This document shows, one piece after another, positions 50,070 to 59,197 of a DNA stretch of 64,000 bases. The notes beneath the pieces were generated by a model, which searched no databases, was not told where the DNA came from, and saw nothing but the letters and a program-made list of their open reading frames with translations. Position 1 is the first letter of the stretch, and each line of letters opens with the position of its first letter. This DNA comes from Methylorubrum populi (GTDB lineage: Bacteria; Pseudomonadota; Alphaproteobacteria; Rhizobiales; Beijerinckiaceae), in NCBI GenBank assembly GCA_020741775.1, contig DYYG01000013.1, positions 310,001-374,000 on the forward strand. Reading direction: 5' to 3'. A program made the position numbers and the translations under genes.

Positions 50070-50996
50070 ATGCGGACATTCGCCATCGTCGCCGTCATCG
50101 AAGGTGCGGCCCCCGACCTGACCGAGTGGCTCGCCTTCCACCGGGCCGTCGGCGTGCGCCATGTCGTGATTTACGACAACGGCCTCGACCCGGCGGCGGC
50201 GGCGCTCCTGAGGCTTCATGCCGATCTCGGCGTCATCACCCTGCCCTGCCCGACGCGCCTCGACTGCACGCCGAAATTCGCGGCCTACAACCACTTCCTC
50301 GCCTCGCGGGCGCGGCTGTTCCGCTTCGCCGCCTTCCTCGAAGCCGACGAGTTCCTGATGCCGGCCCCCGGTCGCGCCCTCGATGCTTGGCTTGCCCGTA
50401 TCCCGGCTCATGCCGGCGCGGTGGTGATCAACCGGCGCACCTTCGACACCGCGGAGCCGCAGGCCCCGGCCACCGATCTGCTGCTGCGCCGGTTTCCCCG
50501 TGGGGCGACGGCGGAGAACGCGGATAACCGCCTGGTCACGTCGATCTACCGGCAGGGCGCCATTGCTTCGATCCGTGACGCCCATTGGGCGGAGCTGGTG
50601 CAGGGCGAGCGGCTGATGAGCGATTTCAGCCCGGCCGAGGTGGACCCGGAGCGTCCCGGTGCCGTTCTCGGCGTGCGCCAGGGGGAGATCCGCCTCAACC
50701 ACTATCCCCTGCCCTCCCCCGGCCGCCTCGCCGAATCCGAGCCCTGCCCCCGCACGGCGGGCTGGACCGGGCCGACCCTCGACGAAATGCGCCACCTCCT
50801 GGCCTATGCCGACGCACTCGCGCCGGCCGAGGCGGCGCGGCTGCGGAGCCGCTATACCGGGGTGCCGGAACTCGGGCGGCCGGTCTCGCCGCAGGAGCAT
50901 CGGCGCTGGCGCCTGCGCCACCTGCACCGGCCGCGTGTCGAGGCGGCGGGGCGCTTCCTCCAGCGCAGGATCTTCGGAGCGGCCCGGCCCTGGTAG
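50070..50996 (+). CDS. Glycosyltransferase, GT2/GT92-like
   Basis: 308 aa from ATG 50070, with GAGAGGA upstream; 16 bp after the tyrC stop. It begins FAIVAVIEGAAPDLTEWLAFHRAVGVRHVVIYDN, the start of the Glyco_tranf_2_4/GT92 group, and has FLEADEFLMP as the DxD-like metal site (about 93). Later LNHYPL and an Arg-rich tail are typical. Acceptor unknown. Cotranscription with hisC-tyrC is likely by spacing, but the functional link is not evident. Confidence 0.8.
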   Translation: MRTFAIVAVIEGAAPDLTEWLAFHRAVGVRHVVIYDNGLDPAAAALLRLHADLGVITLPCPTRLDCTPKFAAYNHFLASRARLFRFAAFLEADEFLMPAPGRALDAWLARIPAHAGAVVINRRTFDTAEPQAPATDLLLRRFPRGATAENADNRLVTSIYRQGAIASIRDAHWAELVQGERLMSDFSPAEVDPERPGAVLGVRQGEIRLNHYPLPSPGRLAESEPCPRTAGWTGPTLDEMRHLLAYADALAPAEAARLRSRYTGVPELGRPVSPQEHRRWRLRHLHRPRVEAAGRFLQRRIFGAARPW

Positions 50997-51012
50997 GGCG
51001 AGGGCCTTCGTC

Positions 51013-52125
51013 TCAGTACAGGGCCGGCAGCACCACGTTCGGGACGGCGAACGGGCCGAGCATCAGCCGGCCATCGGTGAGGCGGAGCGTCGGCAGGGGC
51101 TTGAGGCCGTTGGGGCCCGCATCCTCGGCCGCCTGCGCCTCTCCGGCATTGCCCTCGCGCTTGCGCAGGCCGCCCAGGAACTGGCCGACGATGTTGCCGA
51201 TCAAGGCGCCCTTATCGGCGCCGAAGCGCTGACCCATCACCTGCCCGATCAGGGCCTCCAGCCCCGCCTCACGGATGTCGAAGCGTCCCTCCGGGCGATG
51301 CGCATCGTCGAGGCCGACGATGCCCTTGGCCTGGAGGCGCCGTTCGCCCTTGGCGACGGAAAGGCGTGTCACGTCGAGATGCCCTTCGGCACGACGCCAC
51401 GTCTCCAACTCCCGCGCCACGGTTCCGGTGCGCAGGACGGTGGCCTGTTCCAGGGTGGTGTCGAGATCGATATCCGCCGGCGCGGTGTCGCCGCTCAAGG
51501 CGTCGAGCCGGGGCACGGCGGCCTTGGCGAGGCGCAGGCTGACATCGACCGCACCCTCGCTCTCGAAGCGGCCCGGCGTGGGGCGGGCATGGAGTTCGAG
51601 GTGCTGCGCGGCGAAGTCGATCGGGCCGGGATCGGCGCCGAGCACCCGGCCCTTCGGTCCGTCCACCACCACGGAGGCGCGGCTGAAGCCGTTCGAGGCG
51701 GCGTGGAAGCTGGCTTCCAGGGCCGTCCAGGTGACGTCCCCGGTCAGATCGCCCTGCTCGACATGGAAGGGGCCGGTGGCTTCGAGGACGGCGTGACGGG
51801 GGTCGTAGACCTGCACCACGGCGATGACCGGCCCGAGGCTGAAGGTGCTGTCGGAGCGGACGAAGCGCAGGGAAGCGCAGCGCAGTTCGAGGCGGAAGGG
51901 AAAGCCGGTGATCGAGCGGTCGGCGCAGGTCCATTGGCGGCCGGCCTGCGCCTCGCGGGCGAGCCAGCCATCCATCTCGCTCTCCGCCTTACCGCGGATG
52001 AAGAACCAAGCCCCCGTCCAGGCGACGGCGATGGCGGCGAGCAGGATGTAGGGAAGAAACAGGCCGATCCGTCTGCGCGGCCGGGCTGCGGGTCCGCCGG
52101 GGATCGGTTCGCGTGTCTGCGCCAT
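51013..52125 (-). CDS. DUF2125 membrane-anchored protein
   Basis: 370 aa from ATG 52125. A basic start and one transmembrane helix (residues 20-43, IGLFLPYILLAAIAVAWTGAWFFI), then a beta-rich exported domain with ITGFPFRLELRCASLRF and AVVQVYDPRHAVLEATGP, the DUF2125 pattern related to AsmA-like proteins of the envelope. Function unknown. A C-terminal DGRLMLGPFAVPNVVLPALY block ends the protein. It is convergent with the glycosyltransferase, 16 bp apart. Confidence 0.85.
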   Translation of the reverse strand: MAQTREPIPGGPAARPRRRIGLFLPYILLAAIAVAWTGAWFFIRGKAESEMDGWLAREAQAGRQWTCADRSITGFPFRLELRCASLRFVRSDSTFSLGPVIAVVQVYDPRHAVLEATGPFHVEQGDLTGDVTWTALEASFHAASNGFSRASVVVDGPKGRVLGADPGPIDFAAQHLELHARPTPGRFESEGAVDVSLRLAKAAVPRLDALSGDTAPADIDLDTTLEQATVLRTGTVARELETWRRAEGHLDVTRLSVAKGERRLQAKGIVGLDDAHRPEGRFDIREAGLEALIGQVMGQRFGADKGALIGNIVGQFLGGLRKREGNAGEAQAAEDAGPNGLKPLPTLRLTDGRLMLGPFAVPNVVLPALY

Positions 52126-52196
52126 CGGCCTCGTTCCTGCGCGGCCCGGCGGGACCGGCCGGGCGGCCCCGTGTTTGAAGACCGGGGCGGCGCAAG

Positions 52197-52241
52197 GCAA
52201 GGGCTCTCGGCAAGGGCTCTCGGCAAGGGCTCTCGGCAAGG
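52197..52241. repeat. 13-bp tandem repeat
   Basis: GCAAGGGCTCTCG three times in perfect tandem (52197-52235) plus a partial fourth copy (GCAAGG). It is intergenic, 70 bp upstream of the DUF2125 gene start, and could vary in copy number. Confidence 0.9.
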
Positions 52242-52292
52242 CCTCTTCCCCTCCCCGGCTGTCACGGGCCGGAGAGGGTGGGCGCGGCAAGG

Positions 52293-52736
52293 TTAAGCGT
52301 TGGCCTGCTCCGGCTCGAGGGCGAGATCGGCCACCACGGCGCGGCGCTCCGCCTCGCTCTCGGCCAAGCGGTGAACATGCATCTCGGTCGCGCCCTTCTG
52401 GCGGGCGCGGGCAAGCCAGTTCCGGTGCAGGCGCTCGCGCGGCCCCCGGCCGGCCGCCGTGATCGAGACTGCCTCGGCAATGCCGGCCTCGTCCCGCCGC
52501 ACCGCGATCACCACCGCCTCGTCCACCTCATCGAGTTCCAGCGCGGCGAGATCGTGGACGCCGACGACGTAGCGGCGGCCCGAACGTCCACGCCAAGCGC
52601 TCAGGGACGGGGCGGCGGCGCCGCGCAGGCCCGCCATGGTTCGGAGACGTTCCTCGCGCACGTCCGCTCTCCGGGATCGATCGTCCTTCAGGTCACGGAG
52701 CGCGACCGACCAGGACAGGGCTCGTTTGTTCGCCAT
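52293..52736 (-). CDS. Hypothetical protein
   Basis: 147 aa from ATG 52736. The basic N-terminus ANKRALSWSVALRDLKDDR is followed by a beta-alpha region with RYVVGVHDLAALELDEVDEAVVIAVRRDEAG, then a helix ending LALEPEQANA. No signal peptide or membrane helix, and the family is not recognised. The ribosome binding site is poor. Confidence 0.55.
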   Translation of the reverse strand: MANKRALSWSVALRDLKDDRSRRADVREERLRTMAGLRGAAAPSLSAWRGRSGRRYVVGVHDLAALELDEVDEAVVIAVRRDEAGIAEAVSITAAGRGPRERLHRNWLARARQKGATEMHVHRLAESEAERRAVVADLALEPEQANA

Positions 52737-52994
52737 TTGTTCTAATCTACCGCACTGATCCAATCGCCGTCAAGGCGCAGATTCGGAACACAAAAGGGTG
52801 TGAAAGGAAGGTGGGAAGCACGGCGCGAATTCGCAAGAAATGGGGCCAGCCACCTGCCTGCGGCGCTTTGTTCAGCGGACCGGATCATCGTCTTGCCGCA
52901 CAGCATTCGTAAACCACGACCGTGCCAGGGTGACCGGGCGCGGAGCCTGCCGTAAAAGCGAGGCCGTGCGCCGGGTTCCGGGGGGATCCGGGTC

Positions 52995-53582
52995 ATGGTG
53001 CGGCGGGGAGCAGCCTTGGGGCGTTCGATGGCTTTGGGAACGAACAGGCCGGTGGTTCGCATCGCGCGGCTCGCGCTCGTCGCGGGTTTGGCGCTGAATC
53101 TCGGGGCCTGTTTCCGCCCGCTCTATGGGCCGACCGCGTCCGGTGAGTCGATGCAGGGGCTGCTCGCCTCCGTTCAGGTCGACGACGTGAACATGGCCCA
53201 GGATCAGGAGCGGCTGGGGCATTACCTGCGCAGCGAATTGATCTTCGATCTCGACGGGTCCGGCCAGGCGGCGGTGCCCAAGCGCTACCGGCTGAAGATG
53301 CAGGGCAGCGAGCAGGTCCAGACCCCGATCGTCTCCTCGACCACGGCGCGGGCAGAGGCCGGCACCATCGTTGGCACCGTGAAATTCTCGCTGGAGAGCA
53401 TGGACGGGCGTCGCATCCTCACCGAGGGCGTCGCCACGTCCACGGCGACCTATGACCGCTCGATCCAGCGCTTCGCCTCCCTGCGCGCTGCCCGCGACGC
53501 GGAGATCCGACTCGCCAAGGTTCTGGCCGACCAGATCAAGACGCGGCTCGCCTCCGTTCTCGCCGTCAAGCCGAACCCCTGA
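52995..53582 (+). CDS. lptE: LPS-assembly lipoprotein LptE
   Basis: 195 aa; 184 aa if ATG 53028 is used, which gives a more normal signal peptide. Lipoprotein signal LALVAGLALNLGAC with lipobox Cys. The mature part has FRPLYG directly after the lipobox, RSELIFDL and KRYRLKMQ, as in alphaproteobacterial LptE, which plugs the LptD barrel and delivers LPS to the outer leaflet. 10 bp before holA, so the two form an operon, the usual order; leuS is often directly upstream in relatives but here lies 7 kb away on the other strand. Confidence 0.88.
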   Translation: MVRRGAALGRSMALGTNRPVVRIARLALVAGLALNLGACFRPLYGPTASGESMQGLLASVQVDDVNMAQDQERLGHYLRSELIFDLDGSGQAAVPKRYRLKMQGSEQVQTPIVSSTTARAEAGTIVGTVKFSLESMDGRRILTEGVATSTATYDRSIQRFASLRAARDAEIRLAKVLADQIKTRLASVLAVKPNP

Positions 53583-53592
53583 CGGTCGCGGC

Positions 53593-54624
53593 ATGACGGC
53601 GGTCAAGGCCGGCGACGTCGAGGGCCTGATCCGACGCGGGCCCGATGCGCGCATCGCGGTCGTGCTGGTCTATGGGCCTGATACCGGCCTCGTCGCGGAC
53701 CGGGCGACGCGGCTGGTCCGAGGCATGGTCAGCGACCCCGACGACCCCTTCGCCCTGATCCGGATCGATGGCGATGCCCTCGCCTCCGATCCGGGCCGGC
53801 TCGTGGACGAGGCCGGCACCGTCGGCCTGTTCGGCGGCAGCCGCACGATCTGGGTCCGCTCCGGCAGCCGCAACTACGCCCCCGCCGTCGATGCTGTTCT
53901 GAAGGCTCCGACCGAGGGGGCCCGTATCGTGGTGGAAGCCGGCGATCTCGGCCGCTCTGCTCCGCTGCGGACCCTATGCGAGGGCTCTCCGCGGGCGCTC
54001 GCCCTCCCCTGCTACCCGGATGACGAGCGGACCTTGGCCGATCTCATCGAGCGGACGCTTCAGGACGATGGCTTGCGCATCGACCGCGATGCCCGCGATC
54101 TGCTGACGGGTAGCCTCGGCAGCGACCGCCGCGCCAGCCTCTCGGAGATCGGCAAGCTCGCTCTCTATGCTCGGGGCCAGGGAACGGTCGGCGTGGAGGA
54201 TGTGGAGGCCATCGTCAGCGATGTCGGCGCCAGCGTCCTCAATGCGCTGATCGACGCCGCCTTCGCCGGCCGCGCGAGCGAGGCCGAGCGCGAGTATCGC
54301 CGCTTTCGCCATGAGGGGATGGATCCCTCCGCCATGCTGGGTGCCGGCCTGCGCCACGCCCTCACCCTGCTCGCCCTGCGTCTGGACAACCCGCGCGGCA
54401 GCGCCAGCCAGCTGGTCGCCAATTGGCGCGGCCTGCATTTCCGACGCAAGGCTCTGGCCGAAACGCAGCTCGCCCGGTGGTCGGCCCCGGGGCTGCAACA
54501 GGCTGTCACTTGGCTTCAGGAGGCGGTGCTCGCCTGCCGCTGCTCCGAGCCCGACCTCGCCCATGCGCAGGCGCTCGGTGTCTTCCTGCGGATCGCCGTC
54601 GAGGCCTCCCGGCGACGGAATTAG
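53593..54624 (+). CDS. holA: DNA polymerase III delta subunit
   Basis: 343 aa. Opens the sliding clamp in the clamp-loader complex. The start MTAVKAGDVEGLIRR is followed by VLVYGPDTGLVADRATRL (nucleotide-binding-like fold), LFGGSRTIWVR, then YPDDERTLADLIERTL and the C-terminal collar domain with LGAGLRHALTLLALR. It has no functional Walker A, as usual for delta. Convergent with parB. Confidence 0.93.
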   Translation: MTAVKAGDVEGLIRRGPDARIAVVLVYGPDTGLVADRATRLVRGMVSDPDDPFALIRIDGDALASDPGRLVDEAGTVGLFGGSRTIWVRSGSRNYAPAVDAVLKAPTEGARIVVEAGDLGRSAPLRTLCEGSPRALALPCYPDDERTLADLIERTLQDDGLRIDRDARDLLTGSLGSDRRASLSEIGKLALYARGQGTVGVEDVEAIVSDVGASVLNALIDAAFAGRASEAEREYRRFRHEGMDPSAMLGAGLRHALTLLALRLDNPRGSASQLVANWRGLHFRRKALAETQLARWSAPGLQQAVTWLQEAVLACRCSEPDLAHAQALGVFLRIAVEASRRRN

Positions 54625-54653
54625 CGCACCGTCGCACTCGATGCCCGAGAAGG

Positions 54654-54692
54654 CGATACGGTGACGCTCGATCCTAGGAGATCACCGTATCG
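54654..54692. terminator. Inverted repeat between convergent holA and parB
   Basis: Perfect 11-bp arms CGATACGGTGA (54654-54664) and TCACCGTATCG (54682-54692) around a 17-nt loop that itself contains ATCCTAGGA. No T run. Probably a bidirectional terminator. Confidence 0.5.
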
Positions 54693-54739
54693 GCGCGATA
54701 GGGCCGGCTATGACCCGGCCGCTCGGATGACGCGCGGCG

Positions 54740-55642
54740 TCACGCCCCGCCGAGCTTGCGGCAGAGCGCGTCGCGCTCTTCGACACTGGCATAGCGGATG
54801 CGGATCTCGCCCTCCCCGCTCGCCTTGGCTTTCACCGCGACGCTGTAGCCGAGGGCCCGGCCGAGCACGTCTTCCAGAGACCGCAGGGTGGTGTCGGAAT
54901 CGGGCGAGCGACGTGGACGGCCGGGACGGGGGGCGTCGTCCACCGGTGCTTCCGCCGCGGCGAGGGCCTCGACCTCGCGGACCGACAGGCCTTCGGCGAC
55001 GATGCGGCGCGCGACTGTCTCGGGATCGCGCACGGAGAGGAGCGCCCGGCCATGCCCAGCGGTGATCTCGCCGGCAATCACCCGATCCTGGATCTGCGGC
55101 GGCAGCTGCAGCAGGCGCAGGGTATTGGCGAGATGGCTGCGGCTTTTGCCGAGCAGGTCGGCTAGCTCGGCCTGCGTGTACTGAAACTCGCCCATCAACC
55201 GTTCGTAGCCGGCCGCCTCTTCGATGGCGTTGAGATCGGTGCGCTGGACGTTCTCCAAGATGGCGTATTCGAGGGAGGTGCGGTCGTCGATCTCGACGAT
55301 CACCACCGGCACCTCGTTGAGCCCGGCCCGCTGCGCGGCGCGCCAGCGTCGCTCGCCGGCTACGATCTCGAACGTGCCCGGCACGCCGGATAGGGCGCGG
55401 ACGACGATCGGCTGAATCACGCCCCGCTGGCGGATCGAGGCCGCCAGCTCGTCGAGTTCCGGTTCGGAGAAGCGGCGGCGCGGGTTGCGCGGATTCGGCC
55501 GCAGGAACTCCACCGCCACCTTGCGCTGCGGCTGGTCGGCAGAGCGGGAGGCCGCCTCCGAGCCGGTGTCGGGGAAATCGCCGATCAGCGCCGCCAAGCC
55601 ACGTCCGAGCCGCGGCCGCGCCGTATCATCCGCCATCGCCAC
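54740..55642 (-). CDS. parB: Chromosome-partitioning protein ParB
   Basis: 300 aa. CTP-dependent clamp that loads at parS. Early LGRGLAALIGD; CTP-binding box with ENVQR (motif 2) and GERRWRAAQRAG; the helix-turn-helix in TQAELADLLGKSRSHLANTLRLLQLP; the C-terminal dimerisation domain from about 255. Start GTG 55642. 103 bp after the parA stop, same direction. parS is present 1.5 kb upstream inside rsmG. Confidence 0.96.
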   Translation of the reverse strand: MAMADDTARPRLGRGLAALIGDFPDTGSEAASRSADQPQRKVAVEFLRPNPRNPRRRFSEPELDELAASIRQRGVIQPIVVRALSGVPGTFEIVAGERRWRAAQRAGLNEVPVVIVEIDDRTSLEYAILENVQRTDLNAIEEAAGYERLMGEFQYTQAELADLLGKSRSHLANTLRLLQLPPQIQDRVIAGEITAGHGRALLSVRDPETVARRIVAEGLSVREVEALAAAEAPVDDAPRPGRPRRSPDSDTTLRSLEDVLGRALGYSVAVKAKASGEGEIRIRYASVEERDALCRKLGGA

Positions 55643-55745
55643 GATTGAAACTCCGTACTCTTGAAAGGGTTAGCGTGCCTCGCGACACTCGACGCCGTCC
55701 GGGGGCCTGCCTGCCGCCTGACCGGAGCGGGAGCGCCAAGGGCAC

Positions 55746-56591
55746 TCACGCGGCTGCGGCGGGAGGCGGGGCTCGGCCTTCGCGCTGGATCACCTCCGAG
55801 GCGAGGCGCAGATAGGCTTGCGAGCCGGCGCATTTCAGATCGTAGAGAAGCACCGGCTTGCCGTGGGAAGGCGCCTCCGACACCCGCACGTTGCGGGGAA
55901 TCATGGTCTCGTAGACCTTGTCGCCGAGGAAGCCGCGCACATCGGCGACCACCTGGGTCGAGAGGTTGTTGCGCGGGTCGTACATGGTCAGCACGACGCC
56001 CTGGATCTGAAGCTTGGGGTTCAGCGCCCCGCGCACCTGCTCGACGGTGCGCAGCAACTGGCTCAAGCCTTCGAGGGCGAAGAACTCGCATTGCAGCGGC
56101 ACCATTACCGCATCGGCCGCAGCCAGGGCGTTGATGGTCAGCAGGTTGAGAGAGGGCGGGCAGTCGATCAGCACGTAGCTGATCGGCTCCATGCCCTCCG
56201 GCGTGGTGAGCTCTCTCAGGATGTTGCGCAGACGGTGGGCCCGATCCGGCGCGCTCGCCAGCTCCAGTTCGAGGCCGAGCAGGTCCATGGTCGAGGGCGC
56301 GACGGAGAGCCGGGGCACGGCGGTCGGCGTGATCGCCTCGGTCAGCGGCGCCTCGCCAGCCATCACATGGTAGGTCGAGACGGTGCGACGGCGGCGGTCG
56401 ATGCCGAGGCCGGTGGAGGCGTTGCCCTGTGGATCGAGGTCGATCACCAGCACCTGCTCGCCGATGGCCGCGAGGGCGGTGCCGAGATTGATCGCCGTGG
56501 TGGTCTTGCCGACGCCGCCCTTCTGATTGGCCAGCGCGAGCACGCGGAGCGGTTTTGCCGGGGCTGTTGAGGCCATGGGAGAATGGGTCAT
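55746..56591 (-). CDS. parA: Chromosome-partitioning ATPase ParA
   Basis: 281 aa from ATG 56591. Deviant Walker A KGGVGKTTTAINLG with the signature Lys (about 22-35), Walker A' VIDLDPQGNAS and switch II LIDCPPSLNLLT. It forms the nucleoid gradient that moves ParB-parS complexes. The ATG overlaps the rsmG stop by four bases (ATGA), so translation is coupled. Confidence 0.96.
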   Translation of the reverse strand: MTHSPMASTAPAKPLRVLALANQKGGVGKTTTAINLGTALAAIGEQVLVIDLDPQGNASTGLGIDRRRRTVSTYHVMAGEAPLTEAITPTAVPRLSVAPSTMDLLGLELELASAPDRAHRLRNILRELTTPEGMEPISYVLIDCPPSLNLLTINALAAADAVMVPLQCEFFALEGLSQLLRTVEQVRGALNPKLQIQGVVLTMYDPRNNLSTQVVADVRGFLGDKVYETMIPRNVRVSEAPSHGKPVLLYDLKCAGSQAYLRLASEVIQREGRAPPPAAAA

Positions 56592-57223
56592 GGGTCCACG
56601 CGGGAAAGCGACGTGACGCGCACGATCCGTGCCTGCGAGTCGGTGCGGCTCGGAATCAGGTCGCGGGTGAATGTCCACTCTCTCTCGGCCTCGGTCAATT
56701 CCGCGGCTGCATCACGTCCCTTCGGAAACAGCCCGACCGTGCCCTTTGTCAACAACGGCTCGGCCCAGGAGAGGAGTTGCGTCAGCGAAGCAAGGGCGCG
56801 GGCGCAGACGATGTCGGCTCCGACCTGCTCAGCCATGACGGCTTCGATGCGCCCGTTGAGAATGGTGACCGGCGCAGAGGTGAGGCGGCCCGTCTCGGTG
56901 AGGAAAGCGCATTTGCGAGCATTGCTCTCGACCAAGGTGACATGGAAACCCGGCCGATCACGCCCCGCAATGGCAAGGATGAAGCCGGGGATTCCGGCGC
57001 CGGAGCCGAGATCGACCCATGTCTTGGCGTCGGGTGCCAAGGCGAGCAGTTGCAGTGCATCGGCGATGTGCCGGTTCCAGACCTCTGAGAGAGTGGCCGG
57101 GCCGACGAGATTTTTGACCGACTGCCAGCGGGTCAGCTGGCTGACATAAAGGTCAAGTGATTCGGCTGTTTCACGTGAAACATTGTGCTCACTCAGAACG
57201 CGGGCACGCTGGTTATTGCTCAT
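56588..57223 (-). CDS. rsmG: 16S rRNA (guanine-527-N7)-methyltransferase
   Basis: 211 aa. SAM motif WVDLGSGAGIPGFILAIAG (about 70-88), VTLVESNARKCAFL and ICARALASL. The N-terminus NVSRETAESL is encoded over the parS site. Between mnmG and parA, the standard order near alphaproteobacterial origins. Confidence 0.95.
   Translation of the reverse strand: MSNNQRARVLSEHNVSRETAESLDLYVSQLTRWQSVKNLVGPATLSEVWNRHIADALQLLALAPDAKTWVDLGSGAGIPGFILAIAGRDRPGFHVTLVESNARKCAFLTETGRLTSAPVTILNGRIEAVMAEQVGADIVCARALASLTQLLSWAEPLLTKGTVGLFPKGRDAAAELTEAEREWTFTRDLIPSRTDSQARIVRVTSLSRVDP
57167..57182. promoter_or_regulatory. parS centromere site
   Basis: TGTTTCACGTGAAACA, a perfect 16-bp palindrome identical to the canonical ParB binding site. 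It lies inside the rsmG coding sequence, 10 kb or less from a likely origin, next to parA and parB. Confidence 0.95.
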
Positions 57224-57238
57224 CGGCTTACCTTAGCC

Positions 57239-59113
57239 TCAAGCCGTCACGGAGGTACGGCTGCGGCGAGCATGAGCGGCGAGCAGCGTCAGGGCAGCCG
57301 GGGTGACGCCCTCGATCCGCGCCGCCTGACCGAGCGTCCCCGGCCTCACGCCATCGAGCTTCGCCCGCATCTCATTGGAAAGCCCGGCAATGGACCAGTA
57401 ATCGAGAGAGGGCGGCAGGCGGACAGCTTCGTCACGGCGGAAGGCGGCGATATCGGCCTGTTGCCGGTCAAGATAGACCGCATAGGTCGCGTCGGTGCGC
57501 AGGCGCTCGGCCACCCGAGGGGAAGCTGAGGCCAGTTCCGGCCAGATTGCGGAAAGCCGCTCCCATCCGATTTCCGGATAAGACAGGAGCTGGAAGGCGC
57601 TGCGCCGCAGACCATCACGGTTAAGGGCGAGACCGTGAGCAGCCGCCTCGTTCGGAGTCAGACTCAAGCTGTCGAGCCGCGCCCTCGACTCGGCCAGAGC
57701 GGTCTGCGACGTGGCGAAATGCGTGGCACGCGCCGCTCCGACGCAGCCCAGGGTAGCACCGCGCGGCGTGAGCCGTTCGTCGGCATTGTCTACGCGCAGG
57801 CTCAGACGGTACTCGGAGCGCGAGGTGAACATCCGGTAGGGCTCGCTCACCCCATGGGTGACGAGATCGTCGATCATCACGCCGAGATAGGATTCGGCAC
57901 GGTCGAACACCGCCAGTTCGGAGCCACCCGCGAGCCGCGCCGCATTTAGGCCGGCGACCAACCCCTGCCCTGCTGCCTCCTCGTAGCCGGTCGTCCCATT
58001 GATTTGTCCGGCCAGAAACAGGCCCGGCAGCCGCTTCGTCTGCAGGGTCGCGTCGAGTTCACGTGGGTCAACGTAATCGTACTCGATGGCGTAGCCCGGC
58101 CGCAGGATGCGCGTGCGTTCCAGGCCTGGAATCGAGGCAATGATGCCGGCCTGAACCTCCTCCGGCAGGGCCGTGGAGATGCCGTTCGGGTAGACGGTCG
58201 GATCGTCGAGCCCTTCGGGTTCGAGGAAGATCTGATGGCCTTCCCGGTCGCCGAACCGCACCACCTTGTCCTCGATCGAGGGGCAGTAGCGCGGCCCGCG
58301 GCTGCTGATGCCGCCGGAATACATCGGCGAACGGTGGAGGTTGGCGCGGATCAGGTCATGGGTCGCCTGCGTCGTGCGGGTGATGCCGCAGGCGATCTGC
58401 GGTGTGGTGATCCGTTCGGTCAGGGTCGAGAACGGCACCGGGTCCTCGTCGGCGTGCTGCATCTCGAGGGACGCCCAATCGATGGTGCGCCCATCGAGAC
58501 GGGCCGGCGTGCCGGTTTTCAGGCGGCCGAGGCGGAAGCCGTGCCGGTCCAGGGTCTGAGCCAGCCCGACCGCCGGGCCCTCCCCGACCCGCCCGGCGGG
58601 GATCTGCCGCTCGCCGATATGGATCAATCCGCGCAGGAAGGTGCCGGTGGTGATGACCACGGCGGCGGCGGTGAGTGTGCGCCCATCGGTCAGGATTGCG
58701 CCCGCGACGCGCCCCTCGGCGACGACCAGATCCTCCGCTTCGCCTTCGATGACGGTGAGCCCGGGCGTTTCCGCGACGGCCCGCTGCATGGCGGCCGCGT
58801 AGAGCGCCCGGTCGGCCTGGGTGCGAGGCCCCCGCACCGCCGGCCCCTTGCGGCGGTTGAGCAGGCGAAACTGGATGCCGGCGGCATCGGCGACACGGCC
58901 CATCAACCCGTCGAGGGCATCGACCTCGCGGACGAGATGGCCCTTGCCGAGGCCGCCGATGGCCGGGTTGCAGGACATGGCGCCGATGGTCGCGGCACGA
59001 TGCGTGACGAGCGCCGTGCGGGCACCAACCCGCGCCGCCGCCGCAGCGGCTTCGACGCCGGCATGGCCGCCGCCAACGACGATGACGTCGTAGCTCGAAG
59101 ATGAGAAGGACAT
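57239..59113 (-). CDS. mnmG: tRNA uridine-34 5-carboxymethylaminomethyl synthase, FAD subunit
   Basis: 624 aa. Dinucleotide fold [22 protein letters not shown] at the N-terminus, [34 protein letters not shown] and [10 protein letters not shown]. With MnmE it modifies the wobble uridine of several tRNAs. 84 bp after mnmE and 15 bp before rsmG. Confidence 0.97.
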   Translation of the reverse strand: MSFSSSSYDVIVVGGGHAGVEAAAAAARVGARTALVTHRAATIGAMSCNPAIGGLGKGHLVREVDALDGLMGRVADAAGIQFRLLNRRKGPAVRGPRTQADRALYAAAMQRAVAETPGLTVIEGEAEDLVVAEGRVAGAILTDGRTLTAAAVVITTGTFLRGLIHIGERQIPAGRVGEGPAVGLAQTLDRHGFRLGRLKTGTPARLDGRTIDWASLEMQHADEDPVPFSTLTERITTPQIACGITRTTQATHDLIRANLHRSPMYSGGISSRGPRYCPSIEDKVVRFGDREGHQIFLEPEGLDDPTVYPNGISTALPEEVQAGIIASIPGLERTRILRPGYAIEYDYVDPRELDATLQTKRLPGLFLAGQINGTTGYEEAAGQGLVAGLNAARLAGGSELAVFDRAESYLGVMIDDLVTHGVSEPYRMFTSRSEYRLSLRVDNADERLTPRGATLGCVGAARATHFATSQTALAESRARLDSLSLTPNEAAAHGLALNRDGLRRSAFQLLSYPEIGWERLSAIWPELASASPRVAERLRTDATYAVYLDRQQADIAAFRRDEAVRLPPSLDYWSIAGLSNEMRAKLDGVRPGTLGQAARIEGVTPAALTLLAAHARRSRTSVTA

Positions 59114-59197
59114 GGATGTGCTTATGCGCCTGTCGGCGAAGAGGTCAACGCGATCTTGAGGGCCGAAACCGTCGGTCGGCGGAAGGGGCGAGACGGC

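Noticed and set aside
54654..54692. Inverted repeat near parB considered as a parS or operator site
   Set aside because: It does not resemble the parS palindrome and lies between convergent 3' ends, where a terminator is more likely.
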